DNA of 23,731 nt from JBHELG01 sp046263195 (GCA_046263195.1 JBHELG010000047.1:1-23731), one strand, 5' to 3'. Numbered from the stretch's first letter, positions 12,761-21,994 are shown. Translations and numbers: made by a program. Notes: a model not told the origin generated them from the letters alone.

Positions 12761-15343
12761 ATGACCGACTACGCGCCGACGACCGCCGCCTCGCCCGCCC
12801 CCGTCTCGGACCCCTCCGGCCACATTGTCGACGTCGAGCGCTACGACCCCCTCACCCTCGAGCCGCCCATCGCGAAGCGTTGGCACGACGAGCGCAACTA
12901 CTCGCTGCCGAACGACGCGGAGGGGGAGCGTTACTACGCGTTGACCATGTTCCCCTACCCCTCTGGTGACCTTCACATGGGACACGCGGAGGTCTTCTCC
13001 ATACACGACGCGATCGCACGCTACTCCCGCATGAATGGGAAGGCGGTGCTCAACCCGATCGGGTGGGACTCGTTCGGGCTGCCCGCCGAGAACGCCGCCA
13101 GGCGACGGGGGGTACATCCGAAGACCTGGACCTACGACAACATCGCCCAGCAGCGCTCCTCGATCGTCCGCCTCGGATACTCGTTCGACTGGGACCGTGT
13201 CGTCCACACCTCCGATCCCGAATATTACCGCTGGACTCAATGGATCTTCCTGCAGTTCTACCGGGCCGGGCTCGCCTATCGCGACAAAGGCCTCGTGAAC
13301 TGGTGCCCGAGCTGCCAGACCGTTCTCGCCAACGAGCAGGTAGTCGAAGGCCACTGCGAGCGTTGCGACAGCCTCGTCATTCGCCGTCCCCTCACCCAGT
13401 GGTTCTTTCGTATCACCCGCTACACGCAGGAGCTTCTCGACGACCTCGAGAAACTCGAGAACACGTGGCCGGAACGGGTGCGGGTCATGCAGCGCAACTG
13501 GATCGGCCGCTCTGAGGGAGCTGAAGTCACGTTCAAAGTCGCCGCCCATGACGAGGCGCCGGAAAGCGACACCGACCAGGTCGTCGTCTTCACTACCCGC
13601 CCGGACACCCTCTACGGGGCCACGTACTTCGTGTTCGCACCTGAGCACCCGCTCGTCGGCGAAAAGATGCAGGACGATCTCGACTACGCAGCGTTCCTCG
13701 GCGAGGTCGCGACGCGCTCGGAGATCGAGCGGCTGTCCACAGCCCAACGCGAGAAACGCGGGTACCGCTTGAACTTCGACATGATCAATCCCGTCAATGA
13801 CGAGCGCATCCCGGCCTATGCGGCCGACTACGTGCTCATGGAATACGGCACCGGGGCAATCATGGCGGTTCCTGCCCACGACCAGCGTGACTTCGAATTT
13901 GCCCGCGAGTACGGCCTGCCCATCCGGGTCGTCGTCCAGCCCCCGGGGGAGGAGCTCGACCCGGCGACCATGACCTCCGCGTGGGAGGGTGACGGGGTGA
14001 CGGTCAACTCCGGTCCCTATGACGGGCTGCCGTGGCAGGAAACGAAGAAGCGCATAACCGCTGACCTCGAAGCGAGCGGGGTCGGCCGGTTCCGGGTCAA
14101 CTACCGCTTGCGTGATTGGCTGCTCTCGCGCCAGCGCTACTGGGGTTGCCCGATCCCGATCCTCTACTGCGATCTCTGCGGAGAAGTGCCCGTACCCGAA
14201 GACGAGCTGCCGGTGGAGCTGCCCGACGAGATCGAATTCGCCCTTGAGGGGGCCTCGCCGCTCGCGCGGCACGAGGGATTCGTGACCACGACCTGCCCTG
14301 AATGCGGCGGTACGGCCCGACGCGAGACGGACACCATGGACACGTTCGTCGACTCGTCGTGGTACTTCCTCCGCTACCTCTCCCCTCATGACGAGGCTCG
14401 GCCGTGGGACCGGGCATGGGTGGACCGCTGGCTGCCCGTCGACCAGTACACGGGCGGGGTCGAGCACGCCATCCTCCACCTGCTCTACAGCCGGTTCTTC
14501 TGCAAGGCCCTGCGCGACCTCGGCCACATCTCGTTCCACGAGCCATTCACCCGCCTGCTCAACCAGGGTCAGGTCATCCTCCACGGCGCCGCGATGAGCA
14601 AGTCGCGCGGCAATCTCGTCGAGCCGCAGCAGGTCTACGAGCAGTACGGAGCCGACACGCTGCGGGCGACCATGCTGTTCGCTGGCCCCCCGGAGGCCGG
14701 CATCGATTGGGCCGATGTCTCCCCTGCGGGGACGTACCGCTGGCTGTCCCGGGTGTGGCGGCTCGTGCACGAGCACCTTGCCGACAACCCCCCCGAGGAC
14801 CGTGACGAGCAGGCGGCCGCGACACTGCGGAAGACGACCCATCGGATCATCGCGGCCGTGACGGACGACTACGAGGCCTTCAAGTTCAACACGGCCATCG
14901 CGAAGCTCATGGAGTTGACGAACGAGATCTCAGACGCGCGTCGGGCCGATGTGCACCCTGCAACGGTACGGGAGGCTGTCGAGGCACTCCTGCAGATGCT
15001 CGCACCCATCGCATGTTTCCTCACCGAGGGGCTGTGGGACCGTCTGGGGCACGCCACCTCGATCCATGACACAGCCTGGCCTACCCCTGACCCGGAGTTG
15101 CTCGTCGAAGCCAGCGTCGAGATCGTCGTTCAGGTCGATGGCAAGGTGCGGGACCGCGTCGAGGTGCCCCGCGGAGCGGACGAGTCGACGCTCGCTGCCG
15201 CCGCACGGAGTCTGGACAACGTCGGCCGCCACCTGCAGGGCCGCGAGATCCTCAAGGTCGTTGCCGTCCCCGACCGTATCGTCAACTTCGTCACGAAGCC
15301 GCGGGGGCAGTCTGCTGAGGGCTCCGCCCTCTCCGCCCACTAG
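12761..15343 (+). CDS. leuS: Leucyl-tRNA synthetase
   Basis: Class I synthetase charging tRNA-Leu. 860 aa. The Rossmann-fold HIGH motif is HMGH at 72-75 within FPYPSGDLHMGH, and the KMSKS loop is MSKSRGN at 612-618 (AMSKS rather than KMSKS, an accepted variation in bacterial LeuRS). The CP1 editing domain has the Thr-rich TTRPDTLYG at 278-286 and AVPAHDQRD with the editing Asp at 374. Cys pairs CPSC and CERC near residues 185-205 suggest a ZN-1 zinc module. The C-terminal domain ends EILKVVAVPDRIVNFV. GAGGAGGG 7 nt upstream supports ATG 12761. The upstream TACCGT at 12722-12727 is a possible -10. Confidence 0.98.
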   Translation: MTDYAPTTAASPAPVSDPSGHIVDVERYDPLTLEPPIAKRWHDERNYSLPNDAEGERYYALTMFPYPSGDLHMGHAEVFSIHDAIARYSRMNGKAVLNPIGWDSFGLPAENAARRRGVHPKTWTYDNIAQQRSSIVRLGYSFDWDRVVHTSDPEYYRWTQWIFLQFYRAGLAYRDKGLVNWCPSCQTVLANEQVVEGHCERCDSLVIRRPLTQWFFRITRYTQELLDDLEKLENTWPERVRVMQRNWIGRSEGAEVTFKVAAHDEAPESDTDQVVVFTTRPDTLYGATYFVFAPEHPLVGEKMQDDLDYAAFLGEVATRSEIERLSTAQREKRGYRLNFDMINPVNDERIPAYAADYVLMEYGTGAIMAVPAHDQRDFEFAREYGLPIRVVVQPPGEELDPATMTSAWEGDGVTVNSGPYDGLPWQETKKRITADLEASGVGRFRVNYRLRDWLLSRQRYWGCPIPILYCDLCGEVPVPEDELPVELPDEIEFALEGASPLARHEGFVTTTCPECGGTARRETDTMDTFVDSSWYFLRYLSPHDEARPWDRAWVDRWLPVDQYTGGVEHAILHLLYSRFFCKALRDLGHISFHEPFTRLLNQGQVILHGAAMSKSRGNLVEPQQVYEQYGADTLRATMLFAGPPEAGIDWADVSPAGTYRWLSRVWRLVHEHLADNPPEDRDEQAAATLRKTTHRIIAAVTDDYEAFKFNTAIAKLMELTNEISDARRADVHPATVREAVEALLQMLAPIACFLTEGLWDRLGHATSIHDTAWPTPDPELLVEASVEIVVQVDGKVRDRVEVPRGADESTLAAAARSLDNVGRHLQGREILKVVAVPDRIVNFVTKPRGQSAEGSALSAH
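15317..15331 (+). terminator. Hairpin at the end of leuS
   Basis: GAGGGC pairs with GCCCTC (6 bp) around TCC, just before the leuS stop at 15341-15343. No T-tract. It may contribute to termination before comEA; weak support. Confidence 0.25.
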
Positions 15344-15461
15344 GGCGCGCGTCCGCGGATCCTGGGAGCGCTGCGAGTAGGAGGGCGGACCTCCACGAGG
15401 TTTCCACAGCTGCCCGGCCTCTCGTCATCTTCCCGCCCCACCAGGCTTGCACCCTCGCGGC

Positions 15462-16118
15462 ATGGCTCCCGACCCCTATGACCAGACCTCGCCCGTCCGC
15501 GTTCGTCTGCGAGCGCTCGCCGCGTGGCTGGACGCGACTCCGGCCGAGGTCCTGGGACTAGCCCTCCTTCTCGCGGGCGGCGCACTCGTCACCGCGCTCG
15601 TTTGGTCGCTCGGCGATCCGCAGTCAGCGCCCCCACCTCCGCTCCCCATGCCCCAGGAGAGCCCGTCGGCGGAGGTCGAGATCGCCGTCCACGTCGCCGG
15701 AGCGGTCAAACGCCCGGGTCTCGTCCGACTACCCCGGGGCGCGAGGGTCGCCGACGCCCTCGAGGCAGCGGGTGGTACCACCCCGGAGGCCGTACTCGAC
15801 GCACTGAACCTCGCCCGCCAACTGTCCGACGGGGACCAGGTCGTCGTGCCGGTAGCGGGCGCAGCGCCACCAGCGATACCGGCGGCGGGAGCCGCCACGA
15901 CGGGCACCGGAGCCCGGCGCCCGGACGGCCGCCTCGACCTGAACCGCGCCTCAGCCGACGAACTCGAAGAGCTCCCGGGCATTGGCGAAGTCCTGGCAGC
16001 GAGGATCGTTGAGTGGCGCCAAGAGCACGGCCCCTTCACCTCCGTGGGGCAGTTGCGTGAGGTCCCCGGGATCGGGGAGCGCATTTTCCAGAATCTCGCT
16101 GACCTTCTGTCCGTCTGA
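15462..16118 (+). CDS. comEA: ComEA family DNA-binding competence protein
   Basis: 218 aa membrane-anchored DNA receptor of the natural-transformation uptake machinery. A short cytoplasmic N-terminus is followed by one membrane helix at about 30-50 and a Pro-rich linker. Then comes a SLBB-type domain at about 72-132 (AVHVAGAVKRPGLVRL, with VADALEAAGG), an Ala/Gly/Thr linker, and a double helix-hairpin-helix domain at 157-218 (LDLNRASADELEELPGIGEVLAARI, then VPGIGERIFQNL). The HhH Gly-Ile-Gly loops contact DNA backbone. ATG 15462 is preferred over TTG 15447; neither has a good ribosome binding site. comEC starts 5 nt after the stop, so the two are one operon. Confidence 0.95.
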   Translation: MAPDPYDQTSPVRVRLRALAAWLDATPAEVLGLALLLAGGALVTALVWSLGDPQSAPPPPLPMPQESPSAEVEIAVHVAGAVKRPGLVRLPRGARVADALEAAGGTTPEAVLDALNLARQLSDGDQVVVPVAGAAPPAIPAAGAATTGTGARRPDGRLDLNRASADELEELPGIGEVLAARIVEWRQEHGPFTSVGQLREVPGIGERIFQNLADLLSV

Positions 16119-16123
16119 GAACG

Positions 16124-18631
16124 GTGACCCGCCCCCGCTTGGCATCGTCGGCCTGCGTCGGCCCGGTCGTCCTGTGGTCACTCACCGCCCTGGTCTCGGC
16201 CGCGACACTCGCCGAACCTCTCGGAGGAGCCGGGCCGCTGCCGTCGGCGTTGACCCTCGTCGGGGGCTGCGTCCTCGCCGCTGTCGCCCCTCGCCTATCC
16301 AGCCGATCGCGCGCCGTTGTGGCTGCCCTCGCTGTGGCGGCAGTGGCGGGAGCCGCAGGTGGCATCCGGGTCGCCCGCTTCGAGAGGGGTCCGCTCATCG
16401 AGTTAGCCCGCAGCGGCGGAACACGTCACATGACGGCGGCCGTCATCGACGAGCCCCGACTCGAGGGTGATCGCTGGTGGACACTCGTGCGAGTCGATCA
16501 GGTGGGGGATCTGAGAAGCCGTGAGCGGGCCTTCCTTTCCGGTAAGGGTCGGCCCCCCGAGCTTGGCGAGGTATGGACGGGGGAGGCTGCCGCCAGCCCC
16601 GTCCGCCGAGAAGGGTTCGGCGTCCATCTGCGTCGACGCTACACGGCCGTCCGCCTCCATCCCCGGGTGTGGCGGCTGGCCGGTCAGGCGCGAGGCCTCA
16701 CGCATGCGAGCAACGAGGTGCGTGAGCGGGTCCGTACGGCGGCGAGACGTGCCCTGCCACCTGCCCAGGCGGGGCTGGCGACCGGACTCGTCACCGGCGA
16801 CACCCGTCTGCTGCCCCATGAACACGAGCAGATGCTGCGTGACAGCGGTCTGACGCACCTGGTCGCGGTGAGCGGATCGAACGTCGCGCTCGTCGGCCTC
16901 GGGGTGGGTTTTCTGGCCGGGGCGCTTGGGGTGGGTGTGGTGGGACGGCGCCGAGCGACCGTCGCCGCCCTCGTCTGGTTCGCCTTCGTCACCCGCTGGG
17001 AGCCGAGCGTACTGCGGGCGTGCGCCATGGCGGGGCTCGTCCTGCTCGCCGCTTTTCGCGGCCGCCTCGTGGACTTGCGACACGCGCTCGCGGTCGCGTT
17101 GCTCGTGCTGGTGCTCGTCGACCCCGGAATCGCCGCGGCAACCGGGCTTCTGCTCTCCGCCGCTGCGACGGCGGGCGTGCTGGTGCTCGCACCGCTCATG
17201 CAGAGCCGGCTCCAATCGCTTCCTGCTCGCATCGCGGATCTCGTGGCCATGACCCTGGGCGCGCAGCTAGCGGTCGCCCCTCTGCTGCTCGCGACTGCCG
17301 GGGAGGTCCCACTTGCCTCGCTTCCCGCCAACCTCGTGGCAGTACCGGCCGCCTCCTTGGCCGCAGGTGTCGCCACCGCCGCATCGCTCCTAGCCACCGT
17401 CCATACCACCCTCGGGGTGCCGTTGTTCGTGCTGACCCGTCCGCCGCTCGCGGTCGTTCTCGGTGCAGCCGAGCGGCTTCGCGGCTGGGGTGCGGTCATC
17501 TCGTTCCAGCGCCCCGTGACGCTCCTGCTCCTCGCAGCCGTCGTGGCCTGGATACTCACCCGCCGGGAGTCTCGGACGCGGCGGATCGCCGCCGCACTGG
17601 TGGCCGCATCTCTCGTCGTAGTCCTCATCCCGAGCCTCACACTCCGATCGGACGTACGCAGCCTCGTCGTCACCACCCTGGACGTCGGGCAGGGCGACGC
17701 CATCCTCGTCGAAGCACCCGGAGTCCGTGTCCTCGTCGACGGGGGACCTGACACGGCAGCGGGCACGTGGCTGCGACGAGCTGCCATGCGAGACCTCGAC
17801 CTCGTCGTACTCAGCCACCCACACGCCGACCACGCCGACGGCCTTCCCACGGTGCTGACTCAGGCACGGGTCGGAGCAGTCTGGCTCCCAGCCCTGCCGA
17901 ACCACCTTCCAAGCGTCGCCCGGTTGGTCGACGAGGCCGAGGCCCGCGGCGTCCCCATCGCCCACCCCGTGGCGGGCACCGCCGCGACGATCGGCGGGCT
18001 ACGTCTGGAGGTACTCGCTCCACCTGCGGGTCGCCCCTACCGCTGGGCTGACAGCGAAGAAAACGAAACGTCGATCGTGCTGCGGGCGAGCTGGGGTGCG
18101 CGGGCTGCGCTGCTGACCGGCGACGTCGAGCGTGCTGCTCAGCACGACCTGCTCGTCAGACCTGAACGCCTCCGAGCGGGGCTCCTGAAGGTCCCCCACC
18201 ACGGGGGTGCGACAAGCGCCCCGGGCTTCCTGTTGGCGGCTCGTCCACAGGTGTCCGTGGTCTCCGTGGGCCGCGGCAACCCCTACGGCCACCCTCGTCG
18301 CGAAGTCCTCGACGTCTTGGCTCGTAGCGGCAGCCAGGTCCGGCGGACCGACCGCGAGGGCACCGTCCGCATCGAGGTCCCCGCCTCGAACGCGGAGATA
18401 GCCCGAGGCGGGGAATACGCCGCGTTCTTGGCACGGCCGGCGTTGCGGACGGTTCCCCCAAGCTCTTCCGCCGCTCGGCGGGCGCTCGGCCAGCGGCGGA
18501 GGACGATTGCCTTCCCGCTACGCTGGCGGCCTCATGCCCGTGCGCGCTCCTGTCTACCTCGTCACCGGCGACGACGAGCTGCTGCTGCAGCGTGCGCTCG
18601 AGCGCCTCCTCACCGAGGTGCGTGCCGCTGA
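16124..18631 (+). CDS. comEC: ComEC/Rec2 family DNA channel protein
   Basis: 835 aa. The N-terminal half is a polytopic membrane region. It carries the competence-domain signature GLVTGDTRLLPHEHEQM, DSGLTHLVAVSGSNVALV at about 222-256. The C-terminal metallo-beta-lactamase-like domain has LDVGQGD at 519-525 and HPHADH at 565-570, plus a later VPHHGGATSA motif, so metal ligands are kept and nuclease activity is plausible. ComEC forms the channel that brings single-stranded DNA through the inner membrane. After GTVRIEVPA (about residue 755) there is an extra tail of roughly 80 residues, rich in Arg, Ala and Pro, of which the last 98 nt overlap holA in another frame. The tail is not family-like. 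Start GTG 16124 lacks a clear ribosome binding site and is probably coupled to comEA. Confidence 0.93.
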   Translation: MTRPRLASSACVGPVVLWSLTALVSAATLAEPLGGAGPLPSALTLVGGCVLAAVAPRLSSRSRAVVAALAVAAVAGAAGGIRVARFERGPLIELARSGGTRHMTAAVIDEPRLEGDRWWTLVRVDQVGDLRSRERAFLSGKGRPPELGEVWTGEAAASPVRREGFGVHLRRRYTAVRLHPRVWRLAGQARGLTHASNEVRERVRTAARRALPPAQAGLATGLVTGDTRLLPHEHEQMLRDSGLTHLVAVSGSNVALVGLGVGFLAGALGVGVVGRRRATVAALVWFAFVTRWEPSVLRACAMAGLVLLAAFRGRLVDLRHALAVALLVLVLVDPGIAAATGLLLSAAATAGVLVLAPLMQSRLQSLPARIADLVAMTLGAQLAVAPLLLATAGEVPLASLPANLVAVPAASLAAGVATAASLLATVHTTLGVPLFVLTRPPLAVVLGAAERLRGWGAVISFQRPVTLLLLAAVVAWILTRRESRTRRIAAALVAASLVVVLIPSLTLRSDVRSLVVTTLDVGQGDAILVEAPGVRVLVDGGPDTAAGTWLRRAAMRDLDLVVLSHPHADHADGLPTVLTQARVGAVWLPALPNHLPSVARLVDEAEARGVPIAHPVAGTAATIGGLRLEVLAPPAGRPYRWADSEENETSIVLRASWGARAALLTGDVERAAQHDLLVRPERLRAGLLKVPHHGGATSAPGFLLAARPQVSVVSVGRGNPYGHPRREVLDVLARSGSQVRRTDREGTVRIEVPASNAEIARGGEYAAFLARPALRTVPPSSSAARRALGQRRRTIAFPLRWRPHARARSCLPRHRRRRAAAAACARAPPHRGACR
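18519..18524 (+). promoter_or_regulatory. Possible -10 box of holA inside comEC
   Basis: TACGCT with predicted start at 18531, giving a 3-nt leader before ATG 18534. There is no Shine-Dalgarno. This fits the near-leaderless geometry seen at nadD, but a single TAnnnT word in coding sequence is weak evidence. Confidence 0.25.
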
Positions 18632-19478
18632 ACCGCAGCTCGACGTTGCTGTCGTCGATACCGGCGACGTGGCCGAGCTGCCGGAACTGCGAACGGCGTC
18701 GCTGTTCGGTGGCGTCCGCTGTGTCGTCGTGCGTGGAGCCGAGAACCTCTCGGGCAGCCTTGCCGCTCAGGTCGGTTCGTACCTCGACGCACCTGACCTC
18801 TCCTCGACGCTCGTGCTCGTCGCGCGGGGCACCGCGCGAATCAGAACCATCGCCCAGCGTGCAGCGACCCTCGGCCAGCGCATCGAGGTGGCGGCGCCGA
18901 AGCCGTGGGCGACCCGGGAGTGGGCAGCCCTGGCCGCCTCCGAACTCCGGCGACTCGGTCGCAGCGCTGATCCTTCGGCGATCCAAGCCCTGTTCGATCA
19001 CGCCGGCACCGACGCTGCCACTCTCGCCTCGAAATGCAGCCAGGTTGCGGCGGCCACACCGGAGGGGGCCTGTGTCACCGCGGGGGACGTGGAGCGCGTC
19101 GTCGAAGGGCACGGCAATCGTGGGTCCTTCGCGGTCGCGGATGCCGTTGCCGAGCGCGCCCCTGCCGACGCCCTCATCGTCCTGCGGGGCGCGATCGAGG
19201 CGGGCGAGGCGCCGCTCGCCGTGCTTGGAGCCATCGTCTTCCGTCTCCGCCAGCTGCTGCAGATCGCGGCGGGCGCCTCATCCAAGGACCTGGGAGTGTC
19301 TCCTGGTCAGCATCGCCGCTTGCAAGCGCTCGCGGGGCGCTTCGAGCCGGGCGAGCTGGCCTGGTGCCAGGACCGGGCGGCCAGGGCCGATCTCGACCTG
19401 AAGGGGTCCGACCTGCCTTCCGATCTCCTGCTCGAGCTTGCCGTGCTCGAGCTCGCCACGGGTGCTGCGGCACCGTGA
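18534..19478 (+). CDS. holA: DNA polymerase III, delta subunit
   Basis: 314 aa clamp-loader subunit that opens the beta sliding clamp. It begins PVYLVTGDDELLLQRALERL, the family N-terminus, keeps the degenerate AAA+ layout (VRCVVVRGAENL, then STLVLVARG), and has the conserved lid and C-terminal collar region ending in LDLKGSDLPSDLLLELAVLELA. There is no functional P-loop, as expected for delta. ATG 18534 is chosen over the upstream frame start 18507 because family similarity begins at MPVRAPVYLVTGDD. The first 98 nt overlap the end of comEC. The comEC-holA-rpsT neighbourhood is typical of Actinobacteria, although here three extra genes separate holA from rpsT. Confidence 0.95.
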   Translation: MPVRAPVYLVTGDDELLLQRALERLLTEVRAAEPQLDVAVVDTGDVAELPELRTASLFGGVRCVVVRGAENLSGSLAAQVGSYLDAPDLSSTLVLVARGTARIRTIAQRAATLGQRIEVAAPKPWATREWAALAASELRRLGRSADPSAIQALFDHAGTDAATLASKCSQVAAATPEGACVTAGDVERVVEGHGNRGSFAVADAVAERAPADALIVLRGAIEAGEAPLAVLGAIVFRLRQLLQIAAGASSKDLGVSPGQHRRLQALAGRFEPGELAWCQDRAARADLDLKGSDLPSDLLLELAVLELATGAAAP

Positions 19479-19484
19479 CGGACG

Positions 19485-19513
19485 CGACAGAGGTCCGGCC
19501 GCCTGTCGGTTCT
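19485..19513 (+). terminator. Hairpin after holA
   Basis: CGACAG (19485-19490) pairs with CTGTCG (19503-19508) around a 12-nt loop and is followed by GTTCT. It lies 6 nt after the holA stop. It may separate the comEA-comEC-holA operon from the hydrolase trio. Structure only. Confidence 0.3.
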
Positions 19514-19541
19514 GCCTGCGACGGCAGTGCGTAGAGGGATC

Positions 19542-20372
19542 ATGGCCGAAACCCGCTTCGCGTGGAACGGGGAGGTGCGGGTCGCCTTCGAAGTCCACGA
19601 CGATCTGGCGCCCGGGGAAGCCCCTTGGCTCGTGCTCCTGCATGGCCTCGGCTACGGCCGGCGGGGTTGGGGACCGATCCTCCACCGGCTCGCCGGGCGT
19701 TTCCGTCTCGTGCTGATCGACAACCGGGGGATCGGGGACAGCGATGTCCCCGCAGGTCCTTACACGACCCCTGAGATGGCTTCAGACGTCGTCGCCGTCC
19801 TCGACGAAGCCGGTATCGAGCGCGCCCACGTACTGGGGACGAGCCTGGGTGGGATGGTCGCTCAGAACCTCGCCTGCCGATATCCCGAGCGCGTCGAACG
19901 CCTCGTGCTCGTGGCCAGTACGCCGGGCGGCCAGATGGCCTACCCGATGCCGCGACGCACCCAGGAGCTCCTCGCTGAGATGAAGAGGTTCGAACCGCGT
20001 GAGCTGCTACGACGGGCGGTCGAGAACGCCTGCCATGACGAGACGGTCAGGAACCGGCCACGACTCGTCGCGCAGATCGTCGCGTCGCGACTGGAGGAAT
20101 CCCAGGATCCCGATGGGTGGCGGGCCCAGGCGACCGCCGGGGTCACCTATGCAGCGGATGAAAGGCTTCGTTCCATTCAGGCGCCGACCCTCGTCATTCA
20201 CGGCGAGGGGGACCATGTCGTCGACCCCCGCAACGCCGAACTGCTCGTGGAGCAGATCCCCTCTGCCCGCCTGGTCCGACTTCCCACAACGGGCCATCTG
20301 GCGTACTGGGAGGCCCCCGAGCGTTTCGCGGAGGAGGTCATCGCCTTTCTGCTCGCCGTTCCTGAGCGGTAG
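19542..20372 (+). CDS. Alpha/beta-fold hydrolase
   Basis: 276 aa, cytoplasmic, no signal peptide. The oxyanion region LLHGLGYGRRGWGP is at 33-45, NRGIGDSD at 61-68, and the nucleophile elbow GTSLGG gives Ser101. VIHGEGDHVVDP gives acid Asp224 (or Asp228), and TTGHLAYWEAPE gives His252, so a complete Ser-Asp-His triad is visible. Relatives include 3-oxoadipate enol-lactonases, esterases and thioesterases; the substrate cannot be decided. ATG 19542 is preferred over GTG 19527, with GAGGG 3 nt upstream. It is the first gene of a three-gene plus-strand run with an acyl-CoA ligase and a KAS III-like enzyme, suggesting a role in releasing or hydrolysing an acyl or beta-keto product. That role is inference. 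Confidence 0.9.
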   Translation: MAETRFAWNGEVRVAFEVHDDLAPGEAPWLVLLHGLGYGRRGWGPILHRLAGRFRLVLIDNRGIGDSDVPAGPYTTPEMASDVVAVLDEAGIERAHVLGTSLGGMVAQNLACRYPERVERLVLVASTPGGQMAYPMPRRTQELLAEMKRFEPRELLRRAVENACHDETVRNRPRLVAQIVASRLEESQDPDGWRAQATAGVTYAADERLRSIQAPTLVIHGEGDHVVDPRNAELLVEQIPSARLVRLPTTGHLAYWEAPERFAEEVIAFLLAVPER

Positions 20373-20430
20373 TGGGCGAATCACCGCCGCCAGCGAGAGG
20401 AGCGGTCCCGGGTCAGCCAAAGACAACGAC

Positions 20431-20436
20431 GGAGAG
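20431..20436 (+). promoter_or_regulatory. Ribosome binding site that decides the acyl-CoA ligase start
   Basis: GGAGAG lies 7 nt before GTG 20444. The alternative in-frame GTG 20372 overlaps the hydrolase stop by one base and has no such site, and its extra 24 residues are Pro/Ser/Thr-rich. GTG 20444 is taken as the start. Confidence 0.5.
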
Positions 20437-20443
20437 TGTTCAG

Positions 20444-21994
20444 GTGAGCGGTACACCGCATGGGGACCATGCCATCGGCACATGGATCCGCGATCGGGCG
20501 ATCGTCACTCCGGAGCGGGTCGCGATCGACTTCCTCGCACCGGGCGATACTCGCGAGACGAGCATGACCTATGAGCAGCTCGACGAATGCTCGGAGCGGC
20601 TGGCAGGGGCGCTTCTGGCCTCAGGTGTCAAACCCGGAGACCGGGTCGCCACCCTCACCGGCAACCGTCCCGAACACGTCGAGTTGATGTTCGCCTGCGC
20701 GAAAGCGGGCCTCATCCTGGCCCCTATGAACCCGCGTCTCGCCGGCCCGGAGATCGGCTATCAACTCGACGACGCCGAGCCGGCGGCGTTGTTCGTAGCA
20801 CCCGAGCACGAGGAACTCTCCGCCGCTGCGCTCTCCCGGGCCCATTCGTCCCCCAGGCGCCTGCCCCTGATGCGCGAGGCTCTCGATGATCTCACGCGAC
20901 CAGACCACAACGCCCGCCACATCGCGGTGGACGACGACGATCCGCTGCTGCTCGTCTACACCTCCGGCACGACGGGCACACCCAAAGGAGCCCTACTCAC
21001 CCACGCCAACTGCTTCTGGACGAACCTGTCCCTCGATCGCACCGTCGATCTCATGACTACCGATGTCGTGCTGCAGGTTCTACCCCAGTTCCATGTCGGA
21101 GGTTGGAACGTGCAGCCGCTGCTTGCGTGGTGGAAAGGGGCGACCGTGGTCCTCGAGTCCGGCTTCGACGCCCAAAGGGCCCTCGCGACCATCGAGCGCA
21201 AGCGGGTGACAACCATGATGGGCGTCCCGGCGACGTACCTGTTCATGGCCGAGGAGCCGACCTTTGCGCAGACTGACCTGTCGAGCCTTCGTCAGGCCGT
21301 TGTCGGTGGGGCTCCGATGCCCCAGACGCTGCTGAAGACCTGGCACGAGCGGGGCGTCGACGTCGTTCAAGGTTACGGGCTGACGGAGGCGGCGCCGAAC
21401 GTCCTCTGCCTGCCCCCAGAGCACGCGAGGAGCAAGCTGGGCTACGCCGGGAAGCCTTATCTCCACGTCGAGGTGAAGCTCCGCGACCCGGAAACGGGCC
21501 ATGACCTCCTCGGAGAGGCCAGGGGAGAGCTTCTCGTCCGCGGACCCAACGTCTTCCCCGGCTACTGGCGCAACGAAGAGGCGACCGGCCTGGCCTTCGT
21601 CGGCGGTTGGCTCCTGACCGGTGATGTCGCCGAGCGTGATCAGGACGGCTTCTACCGTATCTACGACCGCGTCAAGGACATGTTCATCTCGGGTGGCGAG
21701 AACGTCTATCCAGCCGAAGTCGAGTCCGTACTCCATGACCACCCGAGCGTCGTGGAGGCCGCCGTCGTCGGGGTACCGCACGAGCGTTGGGGTGAGGTCG
21801 GCGTCGCCTTCGTTGCGGTCCGCGATCCTGAAGCAGTGGACGCGGGCGAGCTGCTCGCCACTTGTCACGAGCGTCTCGCGAAGTTCAAGGTCCCGAAAGA
21901 GGTTCACTTCGTCGACACACTGCCGCGCTCGGCCGTGAACAAGGTTCTCAAGACGGAGCTGCGCGAGCGCTACCTCTCCGAACGCGGTCGATAG
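20444..21994 (+). CDS. AMP-forming acyl-CoA ligase (fatty-acid-CoA ligase family)
   Basis: 516 aa ANL-superfamily enzyme that activates a carboxylate as acyl-AMP and passes it to CoA. The P-loop YTSGTTGTPKGALLTH spans 172-187, with VLPQFHVGGWN downstream. The adenine-binding motif is GYGLTEAAPN. The hinge block LTGDVAERDQDGFYRIYDRVKD leads to MFISGGENVYPAEVE, and the catalytic Lys is Lys500 in RSAVNKVLKTELRE (NK where most members have GK). The C-terminal motifs are those of medium or long-chain and aryl-CoA ligases rather than acetyl-CoA synthetase. Chain length and substrate are unknown. It lies 71 nt after the hydrolase and 57 nt before the KAS III-like gene, suggesting that it supplies the CoA thioester used by the latter. 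Confidence 0.93.
   Translation: MSGTPHGDHAIGTWIRDRAIVTPERVAIDFLAPGDTRETSMTYEQLDECSERLAGALLASGVKPGDRVATLTGNRPEHVELMFACAKAGLILAPMNPRLAGPEIGYQLDDAEPAALFVAPEHEELSAAALSRAHSSPRRLPLMREALDDLTRPDHNARHIAVDDDDPLLLVYTSGTTGTPKGALLTHANCFWTNLSLDRTVDLMTTDVVLQVLPQFHVGGWNVQPLLAWWKGATVVLESGFDAQRALATIERKRVTTMMGVPATYLFMAEEPTFAQTDLSSLRQAVVGGAPMPQTLLKTWHERGVDVVQGYGLTEAAPNVLCLPPEHARSKLGYAGKPYLHVEVKLRDPETGHDLLGEARGELLVRGPNVFPGYWRNEEATGLAFVGGWLLTGDVAERDQDGFYRIYDRVKDMFISGGENVYPAEVESVLHDHPSVVEAAVVGVPHERWGEVGVAFVAVRDPEAVDAGELLATCHERLAKFKVPKEVHFVDTLPRSAVNKVLKTELRERYLSERGR

Noticed and set aside
12626..14842. 738-aa open frame on the minus strand opposite leuS
   Set aside because: leuS is unmistakable on the plus strand. 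The antisense frame is a codon-bias shadow with no domain and a Val/Arg/Asp-rich composition typical of such reads.
15400..15409. DnaA box (GTTTCCACA) between leuS and comEA
   Set aside because: A single 7-of-9 match to TTATCCACA with no second box and no replication-origin genes nearby.
16684..17850. 388-aa minus-strand frame opposite comEC
   Set aside because: Ser/Arg/Thr/Ala-rich low-complexity translation lying wholly within comEC; a shadow frame.
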